This document shows, in pieces, positions 35,001-47,000 of a DNA stretch of 64,000 bases (position 1 is the stretch's first letter; each line of letters begins with the position of its first letter). Both the position numbers and the translations under genes were made by a program. Under the pieces are notes generated by a model that saw only the letters and a program-made list of their open reading frames with translations, was not told the origin of the DNA and searched no databases. The stretch is taken from NCBI RefSeq assembly GCF_024139115.2, contig NW_026943277.1, positions 1,178,001-1,242,000 of the forward strand, read 5' to 3'. This DNA is from Armigeres subalbatus (Eukaryota > Arthropoda > Insecta > Diptera > Culicidae).

Positions 35001-38000
35001 GGAACTCTGATACACTGCATGGGAGGCTTTGATACTTTTTCTCCTCCATCCCAGCAACTTGAAATCAGAGTGAATAAAGCACTTACACCTGATGTGTTTT
35101 GGTTCTATTATAGTAGAGCAAGCGTAACACAAATGCTCCAGTCGTAGCTTTCCTGGATACCATACCAAGTTTGGCTTGGCGAGCTCTGTTGCTCGATGTT
35201 GACGCAGCAACGATCGCTCATAATTGTTGTTTTGTATGCATCTGAGCAAGACTGTTCACTCACTGGCATAGGATGCTATGATTGAATTAGATCAATGCTC
35301 GTTCGCTTCACTTACGCTTTCAATGTCTGGTCCTTAGTCTTCAAACTAAGAGTAACGAATATTAGCATATGGTCTATGGTTCGCCGTGCGGCGCAGCTTC
35401 TTCTATTGGCATTACATCCCCACACTGGGACAGAGCCGCCTCGCAGCTTCCACAGTTATTAACTACGAAGTTTTTAAGCCAGGTTACCATTTTTGCATTC
35501 GTATATCATGAGTCTAACACGATGATACTTTTATGCCCAGGGAAGTCGAGACATTTTCCAATCCGAAAATTGCCTAGACCGACACCGGGAATCGAACCCA
35601 GCCACCCTCAGCATGGTCTTGCTTTGTAGCCGCGCGTCTTACCGCACGGCTAAGGAGGGCTGCGGCGCAGCTTAGTCTTGCTGGTATGGCATGACCGCTG
35701 GAAATCGTGATTTTGGTCTTACAATCACCTTTGCATGGGGCTTAGTTGACCAAAACATGCTATGGCAGTTTTCGAAACATTTCCACGCTTAAAATGCTCG
35801 AACGTATACTTTTCCCATGGTCTTGGTTCGCTTGATAAAGTGTACAATGCACGCCGCAATACTTCCTGTTTCGGCGGCATATTGTAAGGATTCATTGACT
35901 TAAAGTCATATTTCTGTGAAAGCATAATTTTTTTTTTTGTTTCTTTATTAAGGAGACTTTCAGCCCGAGGCTGGCTCGTCTCCGGAAAAAGCATTATTAT
36001 TGTGATAGAAAAGTATTGAAGTCATTCCAATGTTTTAGTTGCCACCCGTTATAAGGCTAAATGAGTCATTGAAAATGTGTGCTTTTTAGAAGCACAGATG
36101 ATTCACCTTATTCCCGGCAAATGCTTATAATAACCTGTGATTCCTATGTACATGGGACAGTTATGCGTGCAACGGCAGTATTCGTATATTTTTTTTAAAT
36201 TTTATCCAATGAACCTGTGGATTTTTATTAGTGCGGGTAAATTAATATTTCAAAAGAAGGGATCATCCACTTGTTTGCTATACTCCGGGCAAACGCATGG
36301 TTTGAAGGAAGGCGTATTTCAGTAAAATGTGTGAGTCAAAAAAATATATCACTCATTTGCCTCTTTCTGAGCAAATGCGTATTTTGAAATTAGGAATCAT
36401 TAGTTAACCTTATTTCGGAATTATTTACTCATTTTTATATTCTTGTGCCTCTATACAGGAAAATGCGCGTTTTAATAGAAGGTATCATTGACTTAATTGC
36501 CTTACTCCGGGCAAATGCGTGGGTCCCCATTTGTTTCATTAATCAAGGCGTGTTTCAAAACAAGAAGAAATTTTTTTCTGTTTTGGGGTGAAGCAAGAAT
36601 AGACATGACCGTAAGCTATGCTTTGCTAAGCCAGAATAGACGTGACCATGCAGCGACAGTGCAGTTTGACAGTTCATTGATAATAATTGTTATTCCTTTG
36701 CGTGAGTCGCGTCGCATCGCATCGCTGGGTGTGTCCAGAGTAGACACGAAATGCGATGCGAAGCGAAGCGTTCATACGATTTGATAGCTCCTTATTATTG
36801 ATTGTTTTTCCATTCCATGCAATTTTCGCGCGACGTCACGTAGGCGCGTCTACTCTGGCAGGCACCTTACTCCGGCGGGCCCCTTATGGTCATTGTGCCA
36901 AAAGGCACATTGTATTTGAAAATATAGTTTCTAACAATTACCACAATGGCCTTTGCACATCCAACTCATCAAGACAAATTTTAATTATGGTCTTGTGATG
37001 ATGTTTGTAAGAAAACAAGAAAAAGAAATCATGTTTAGCAGACCCTAGCAGACCCGACGAACTTTGTTTCGCCTAAAATTGATTTATTTTTTGATTAGTT
37101 CTTGAGTTATCCAGAAATTTCTGTTTCATTTATATGGGAGCCCCCATCTCGAACCGTTTTAAGAATTTTATCCGGCCCCAAAAACCTCTACATACAAATT
37201 TTCACGCCGATCGGTTCAGTAGTTACGGATTCTATCCAGCTTTCCACGCTCACCATAATGGCGGATGCTATAAAAAGTTTGACAAGAACTGTTTCCCGAC
37301 ACTGAACTGGAATTTCGATCAGAGCAAACATTGGTATCCCCGTTACCAACGACATCCATTAGGTTGTTTATTTTTCAAACAACAAGGATATTTGCGCAAG
37401 ATTAAAAGCCGTCAATTGAAATCAGTAAAAAATTACTAATTTCTCTCTCATTTCAGACATTATTGATACAAAAACTATATGATTGAGGCCAGAACATATG
37501 ATTGATACCATATTACTAAATGGTCTGACAGGAAGTTTACTGATCTGGAATTCCAACAGATAGTATTGGAGTTTCTTATGGCCCCTGTTATACTCACTGT
37601 GCCCAGCTCTCAACCACATATCGTGTCCTTAAATTTTAACAATAGGGCTCCACTCCACTGACTCTAGCGGTTTGACATAACATCAAAGCTTTTTTTCCCA
37701 AGACCCTGCGATAACTTCAATGACGCTCTATGTTCTCATGATTGCTCTCTACACTATATTTTCCGTGTATTCCCCCACAGACGAATCCCATACAAATAAT
37801 TCATAGGTCACAGCAGAAAACGATTCCGCATTCCCAATATATGTAGCATTTTAAGCAGTCTTCATAGCATTAGATACGATACTTAATCTTCAACATGAGT
37901 ATTTTTAAGAGAAAATCTATCGGACTTTGCTTTACCCTTTCTCGTTTTCTGACGCCAACGAACGAACTCCGAGACGAAATAATATTTTTGATAATTGAAC

Positions 38001-41000
38001 GAACATTATACATTATTCGTCTTGATTACACTGCCGTGAATCGCATATTTGTCCCATATGAATAGGAAACCCAGCAAAGATGTGACAAATATGCGATTCA
38101 GGGCAGTACAGTGATTATACATAGTACTTCTTTTTGCATAGTTTTATTTTTACAATGTGTTATTCACAAAAGTATCAATAGATTTTGTGGTGTATTTAAG
38201 ACCTGGAACGAAAAATTGTGAAATTCTTAAAGTATGAAGCATACCTCAAATATGGCTGTTCGCAAAGTGTGGACTATGCAAAAATGAATGCCAAACACTT
38301 TTTAATAACTTCAGATACATATTTGAGCAACGAATTTGTTTTAAAATAACTTCACAATGTATTCATTTTCTCTTATTAATCGTGGGACGAATTGAGCAAA
38401 AATTGACGGCAGCGACAGATTTGCTATACAGACAGAAGGAATCAACATCATCTCTAGCATTCTCCACTTCAACGGTAAATAAGCTGATGGTACCGCTATT
38501 TACTTCAGAAATGTCATACAGAATCCCAGGAAACTTTTGGTACAACTTTGTCACGCCAGATTAGGGTTTCTGAACGATAATTATTAGAGTAGCTTCACAA
38601 TATCTGGAATAGAATGTTTAATGATTAAAAAAATAGAAACATGAATATGAAATAGATACGTGTGTTTATTTTCTTGTTTATAGAAAAATAACAAGTTTAA
38701 GGTTGTCGTTGGCGACGAAAAACATCATTGCATGCTGAGACGAAATTTTCAGTTCAGTGTCGGGAAACAGTTAATGTCAATTTTTTTATAGCATCCGCCA
38801 TTATGGCGAGCGTGGAAAGCTGGATAAGATTATATAAGGACAGACAGAAATTCATTTTTATGTATATAGATTCTGTTTTCTGGGGAACGGTACATTCTGA
38901 GGATTGATTTTCTGGGGAATCGAGGATAAACAGGTAATCCATTCACAAATTCATATTGTAAGTTTTTGCCTTTCTCGTACAACAAAGTTGTACCAGAAGG
39001 CTATAATTTCACTCCAAAAGTGTGTATGTGTGTAGCCCATAAATATTTTTTTTTGTTAAACGCGTTTCATATAGAAGTGCTTGACAGATATGAGTTCAAC
39101 TGGTTTCATTCGACGGAGCAAATTTCCTAATTGGACACTATTGTTTTTGTTTTTTAATAAATCAAGCAGTTTGTATTATATTTTTATTTTTTAATCAACA
39201 AAAACACAAATGCACATTGAATCATTAATCATTTTAGCCGTGGCGCAACCCACGGTAACCCACAAACTTAACTCATTTCACCGTATTCGGTAAATTTTAC
39301 CGAAATCTCAACAGCAGAACTGTTCGGTAATTTATTTTACAGATTTTTTGTAATTTTTTCCATTGCTCAACTGTCAAAATCACCGAAACTCAGTTAAATT
39401 ATTTACCGAACAGTTCTGCTGTTGAGATTTCGGTAAAATTTTTACCGAATTCGGCGATTTATTTTAAGTGTGCACGGTAAGTAATTTTCAAGCAACGTAC
39501 TAGAATTGCACCAAATCTTTTTACCGCCGAAATGTAGGCAATAAGCACTGCATTTACAACATCAATTCGAATTCAACATATTGAATCGAGAAAGGCATCA
39601 TCACCACCGGTGGATAAATTTGGGTTTTTTTTTTATTCCTTAATTCTGATTTTTTATGGCCTATAAATACAACCATAAGAAATACAACATTATTTAACGA
39701 AATATTTCACTGTTATTTCCCATTTCATTAACGTAAGTATACACGGCTTCTGTTTTGGTCGACCATATGCCTATCAAACACTATCATCCTTCTGGTTGAT
39801 GCCTGTTTGATTTCAATAGAGATTTCATGTAATGTCAATTCGTGTACTGATGGCTTTAACTAAAAGGCCTTTTGCATAAGAAAGATAAATGGAGCGAATA
39901 AAAATCTAATACTTCCTTCCCATTTGTTAATCGGTATGCATATAACATCAGGTATGTAAGAAACTTCTTTTGCAATCTACCTCTTCGACGACATTGTTGG
40001 AAATTTTGCGTATGCTCCGTTGATTTTGATATTACTCCTTCAAAAGAAAATTTGGTTTTCTTCAAGTGAAGAAGAGTACCTATGGCTACCAGCGGGTAAG
40101 TTTTGAATAAACTAATTTCTTTGAAATTGAAAATAGGAAACTATCTATTTGGTCTGATTTTAATTGTCTTTTTTTCCTATTTATTCACAGGAATAACCAG
40201 GTTGACTCGTGCCCAAAGTCCCAAAAAGGTAGGGTCATTGATTCGGAAATCGGATCCGTAACCGTTGAGAGCGATATGGATTGCAGCTCCACCATTGGAC
40301 CTAGGAGTAAGCCGTTGGCGTCTGTTTAAGACGGCGAAACCATGGGAAGGAAAGCGTCTCTTCATATTTGGATTGGATTACGTAACTTTATCCCTTCTCG
40401 AAGGTGAATTGTATTCATTATTCTATACGTTTGGTAAGATTACGGCTTTCCAATACACAGGAAAGTCATTGAAACCTTGATTTGTTGAAATAAAAACAAA
40501 ATCTGCTCCATGAATTCAGAAAATGAATGATCTTTTGAAATGTACAAAATGTGCAGTTATTCCGCTTCATGCGTGTTTGATCCACTGATGTGTGTACTTC
40601 GCCACTACTCTGGTAAGTGTATGCTCTTCTATTCGCAATCATTTTTCATGCTAATGGATTGTTAATCTTACATTTTGATTCAACTTTTAAAGAGTAATGA
40701 AAATCGAGTCAATATTTGTTCGTCAGGATTATGATGATTATTAGGAGGTCTATGGCGCACAAAAGGCCCGCTTTGATTGGCATACGTGCTCGTGCTAGCA
40801 AATCTAGCCCCTCTACCTTATTCTGAATCCTGACATCTGAAACCTATTTTATAGATCATCCAACAAAACCATTACCCAATTATTTATCTCCCTTTAATGC
40901 TTTTGTACGAGACTCATAAAATTGTGTAAAGATTATTATCAATACTCGAACATCTATTTTCCTCATTTTGAGCGACGCCATTTATGGACGCTTCCTATGA

Positions 41001-44000
41001 AGAATATTTTAATTCCGTGGTCAAATGAAGAGGATTTAATGCGTAACGCAAACATTTGCCATTTTAAGCATGTAGCATGTAGCACTTTTTTGTATGAAAC
41101 AACTGAATTTTTTATATGGATCGTCACACTTATTGCAAGACTTCTCCCCCTCTCTTCTGAGTGTTACGTAATTAATGGCTGTTCCTATCCACCCTACGGG
41201 CAACGTTAGTCACTCCAATGTTCCTTCATCGACCAACTGTATTAGTCAGAGTATGGCATTTTTGATGCCATGATACGCACCATAATAGCACGAAAACGAC
41301 AAGATATGAAAGCATATCCTGGTTCGATGAATTTGAGGTTATATTTTAAACTTTTAAGACGTCAGGTCTACACCCACATAGGGCGTTCAATTTGCTCCAT
41401 TAGGTGGTTATTATTTAAAACTGTTTGACATATTGTAAAAATCACGAAAACGTATCACAAAGGCATGTCAGAGCACAGAATTATGCTATAGGATGATCAT
41501 TAATTGAGAAATCATCTTCTATGGCAAAGTAAAGCTTATTTTATGGAAAGCGAAACTTATGATTTTTAGTCATTTTTGCTTTAAGAAATTAAAACAACGT
41601 CTACTACGCTATAAATTAGTCGCTTATGGAAGGATTTCAGAGTTTGCTGCATTGATAATAAAAAAAATGATTAAAATCAATATTGAGGCAGATTGGACTG
41701 CCCCATAGCAATACAAATATGATATGAATTTGGCCAAACGGCCATTATTGATCAACTTACATGAATTATGCCAAATGGCCATTATGCCAAACGGCCATCA
41801 ATTTGATACCACATCCAGTTATGCCAAACGGCACTTATGCCAAATGGCCATTATGCCAAACGGCATTATGAGAAACGGAGTACCGCTGTTCAGAACGCCC
41901 CCAGATCCCCTATAACCCTTTTAATAACCATTGCCGCACTTTTTGAAAAGATTACAATCGCAGAGAAATATTTGAACGATCAAAGTTCATTTGAGACGAT
42001 ACATGATGCACATACACGGAAAAGCATTGATTTGAAAAAGTAGCTTAGAAAGAAAATGATCCCACACTCACCACTGTAGACCGTTGACGCTGGCACTGCT
42101 GCGCCTCCATACGGCTGCTGCTGTTGTGGATTCATCGGAGAGCCGTGTCCATCGTACAGGTTGGGTCCAGCTGGTAGGGCTGGCGAAGCATCTGTTGGTG
42201 ATTGATGCATCGGTTGCTGCTGGGAATACTGATCGTAATAGCCTGCGGCACTTCCACTGGACACCGGCGGATATCCCGGATATGGTGCCGGTGTAGAGGC
42301 TGAATTTGGCTGTTGCTGCGGGGGCTGCTGGGGCACTGGAGTAGGTGTTCCGCTGAGCGAACTGCTGTTGCTGTTTTGACTGTGGTTCATGACGGCAGGC
42401 GACGGCGACGGAGATGAAGACGCCGAAGAACATGACACCGGGAGATAAGGGGATGGATTGTTGCGTTTGTTCAATGCCTTCTTGGCAGCGTTGTAGTCGT
42501 TTTTGGGTTGCTTGGGTGGTTTTTTGGCTGCGGATTTCTTCCCAGCGGGAGCAACTTTAGGTTGGAATTCCATGAAGTTGTCGGTGGGCGTTGGCGAACG
42601 TGTTATGTTGCTAAGAGAAGTTTGGAACTCACTCTGGTTTTGGTTATTGATTATGGCAGAGGTGGTTTTTTCTAAGAAGTTGAGACTCGATTCATACTGC
42701 GATGGCGGCGGTGGGGGAGGACCATGGGGTTGTGGACCGTAGTAGCTAGAAGAGTTATTACTGGTATAAGGATTCCATGTAGATGGTTGTGATGATTGTT
42801 GTTGGTGCTTATGCGATCCGTAGGAAGATGAATGCATGTGTTGCGGCTGATGCAGTATAGGACTCTTTCTGTTTGTAGTAGAAGAGTTTGGCACGCCATA
42901 CGGTGATTGCTGATGAGGCTGAGGAGGATAGGCGGAAGATTGTGGGTAATGATGCTGGTGTTGGGGATGGGTTGCTGTTTGTTGAGGAAGTTGTTGCTGA
43001 GTAGGCGGCACCTGAGGAACCATTGGGGGATAGGGCTGCGAATGGTCTGAACCTGCCGGTGATGCCGGTATCTGTGGGGATGGAACATCACTGATTGCTT
43101 GAGGATCCATTTGAGGATTCGTCGTTGCAGCAGGTGCAGCATGAGTGTTTTGCTTTGTCGCATTTGTTTTACTCGCTGCAGATTCTGAAGCTTTGCCTGC
43201 CTTGTGCCTATAATTTTTAAGGGAAGATTGAGGGACTTTAGATTTCCTTTCTACAAGGTTTGGCTTATACACGACTTTCTCCCTCAAAGGTGATATTTCA
43301 TTTTCTATTGCAACGGTAGCAGGTGGCGTTTGCTGCCGTTTTTGTTTAGGAACATGAGAGTGGCTATCAGTCTGTTGGAAATTTTTGCCATGACTATCTT
43401 GGGCTTGTGGTGCTAGTGAGTATGCCGATTGAATCATCGGAAATTTTGAGCTTTTATCTTTAGATGATCCTGACGACACATTTGTGTATGCAGCAACGTT
43501 CAAAAGAGAAACAGTACCGCCCTTGCCACCAACCAATCCATCTCTTATTTCACCCTCTTCCAGTTCATCACTCTTCAACTCACAATCCAAGATTTCCCCT
43601 TTCTCAGGATAATCATCAACGTGCATTCCGTCCTTGTCATCAGGGTCAAGAGGAACAATACTGGAATCGGACTTATCTTCGTCATCCGAGTTGGACGGTA
43701 TGCTAAGCGAATTTCCTTCCTCTTTTGAAGCACCCCCAGGGGAAGCTTTTGTCGCTGTCGATGCAGCACTCGGCCTTCGTCCTGCCATTACACTAGCTCC
43801 TCCTTTGCTAGCATCTTTACCCTGACCGACCTTGAAAGCAGTCCTTATGGCAATGATTTTTCCAGTTTCCAATTGCATATAGATGCCTTTGGGTGATTTC
43901 AATACCATAACCTTTTGTCCAGCCTTCAGAACAATATTGGATTTGTCAGCAGAGCTAGTTGGAATCACCACATCTGAAAATGTAGAACATACGAAAATAT

Positions 44001-47000
44001 TTGTATTTTTTGAATAAAACATCGGGCAAAACAATTCCACCGATCTAAGCTAGACGAAGAACGGTGTTGCTCATCCTCTCGTTTAGTGACAATGGAAATT
44101 TGGGAATAAAACGGTCAATTTTGGCTAACAATTCGGCAAAACAGAGGTAACATTGCGCATCTCGATTCAAAACGAGCGAATTATGCTTGTTGTTCAATAC
44201 TGTTGTCGAGTCAAGATGCAAATTGAGGCCCAGTTGTTGACCTGAACAAGATGATAATTCAATCAATACAGATTCAACAAAACCTCGAGCAACGAGCTCC
44301 CTTTGATTGTACATGAACATGAGTATTATCAACTTACCAATAGGAAGAGTCATTTCCTGAGCTGTCATTCCCTGTCGTTGCCAAACTTCAGCCGGTATCC
44401 ATCTGGTCGGTCTGCTGCCTCCAAGAGAATTCTTCCCGGAATCACCAGCCTGCATGGGTCGTACCTGAAGATATGTAAAAATTCATTAACCTCAATTTAT
44501 TCCTTTGTTATGAAACTACATACCGAAGCAACAGGCCGATGAATAATTGACCCATCCGGGGTTCGGATTGCCCTGTACGTCGTTCCCATCGATGTGTACG
44601 AATAACTTGGCTTCGTAGCGGCTTGTTTCTCAAGCTCATAACCCCGCTGAGCCTGTCTCTTCTCCGCCGAAGACAACTTCTTTTCCTTTCGATCGATTAA
44701 CAAACTTTCGTGAGCAAATGGCGATTTTGTAAGCTGCTTCGAATATAGATCCAACAAATTCTGCATAACCACATCGATAAACTTATCCTTATCTTCACTG
44801 AAGTCCTTGATCTCTCCATCTTCACCATCATCGTAGCACAAACTGGTCACTTCCTTCATCGAAAGATGCGCATCGGGATTGCACTCGTCCACGATGCGGT
44901 CACTCATACCTTGCTTGTTGATCTGACGATCGTAGATCTTTTCTCCAAACAGTTGTCCACCACCAGGCGATAGACGAAGCATGGTTTCTTCTGCCCGTAG
45001 CGGTAAACACGACAAACGGCCTGCGTGTCGTGGCAGGGATTCCAGCTGGCGTCGAAAACTACCACCCGATTTGCACCGACCAGGTTGATACCCAACGAAC
45101 CAGCGCGGGTCGACACCAGGAACAGATGAATGTTCGGGTTCGAGTTGAACTCGTTGATCAGCTTCTCGCGCTCCTGCGCGGTCGTCGAACCGTCCAAACC
45201 TTCAAACATAAAATTTAATAATGAAAAAAAATATATTGATTGGTATTCTATTTGTGTGGTCTTAACAACCACATTTTCATCTTATTTTGAAACAAAAGAG
45301 GAGACAAGCAATTTAAAACGATTTGTTTTGCGGTCTTATTTGGCAACAACACATAAATAAATTGAATCTTCCGGTAGTGGTAAAGCATTTCCTGTGCTTT
45401 TTTGCGGGTAAATACATTTTTATTTCTGCTATTTGGGTGTTTATTGAATGATGGTTGGTTAAAAAATAAGTATAAAAAACCCAGATTAATCCATCTAGCG
45501 ATGGCGATGCCTTTCTCGTGCGTTTTAAAATTAAATAAGAAAAACACATTTGATAGGTCAAAATAGCACTTTAGGAAAACAGATTTCATTATTTCCATTA
45601 TTTCTCTAATTAATGATTTGAGTGTATTACTTCTACGTGAAGTTAAACGATTTACAATGATATGGAAATGCTAATATCATCTTAGACGTACATGTTCATG
45701 ATAGAATTAGAGGTGAAAGTATAGAATTGCAATTGTGGTTGATGGAGCACAATCACGAATATGAACCCCGCCGCACATCCAACAAGGAGTTGGTCACCAG
45801 ACCCATAGTGCGTAGTATTTCTTTTAAAGATTACCAGTCTAGTAGAGCTTAGTACATCGAGATCGGCCCAACGTTGGAGAATTCCGACCGACCACCACAT
45901 GGCCTCTTGAATGCTTCGAGTAAGTGCCATATATACTCCGCCTCGCATGTCGAAAGAGCTACTGTCGGCTGCTTCTTCACATTCCAGGCTATAGAGGCTC
46001 CCAGCATCGTAAAAACATGGCCAGTCGTCGATCTGCGGCTATCGGGATCTCTTCGCCAATCAGCATCGCTATATCCGGCCAGTTTTTTATTCTGGTTCTT
46101 CGTGTATCTTAATTTCATCATCGCCGTGCCCTTCAAGTATCGGATAATACGCTTAACAGTTTCCCAGTGTGGTCTACCACGTCGATCGTTCGTGAAAATC
46201 AACAGGTCATCCAGGTATATCGTCACGAAGAGCATCTTCTCACCATCCAGCATCCAGTACAGGCAGGTGTCCACCCGCGATCTCTGCAAGCCAATTTCTC
46301 GTAGCACCTCGTCTAGCTTCGCATTAAATACTCGGCTTGATTGCTTCAGGCCGTTCAATGCCCTCTTCAGCTTGCAGACCTTGCCATTTGAATTCATGAA
46401 TCCTTCGGGCCGAACCATAAAGATTTGTTCGTCACCCAGTTCACCTTGCAAGAATGCGGTAACCACGTCCAAGTCAAACTTCGTTGCCACCGTCATCAGG
46501 TAGCGAAATGTAGCGAATCAGGTAGCGAACGGGAGCGTAGACTTCCTCGTAGTCAACGCCAGGCTTCTGTGAACACCCTTCACGACCAGCCGCGCCTTGT
46601 AGCGCTCCGGACTTCCATCAGGTCCTCGTTTAATAGCAACAACCCACTTGTTCCGAATGGCTTTGCGTCTCTTAGGTAGCTTTGTTAATGTCCAGATCTG
46701 GTTTTCGCTCAGTGACGCCTCTTGTTTCATCGTCGCGATCCAACAATCACGGTCAGGTCACCGCATGACCTCGTCGTAGCTTTGCGGAATACCCTCCGCA
46801 GTTGTCAATGGAGTAGATGGCTGGGGGGAAATCGTAACACCAGTAAACATGGGTGTAGCCAAGGGGGGGCAGGGGGGGTCACCCCCCCCCTAAATTGTGG
46901 AAAGATTGAACGGGTACTGAAATGAATTCCCTCAAACATGTGCACTTTACGGTGGTGGTGTTTGAAATTAAAAAAAAAATCCAAAACTTATTAAGGTATC

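Noticed and set aside
40265..40480. 71-codon + strand ORF ([11 protein letters not shown]...)
   Set aside because: It is in a different frame from the spliced 50-aa candidate, has no upstream support and no recognised family.
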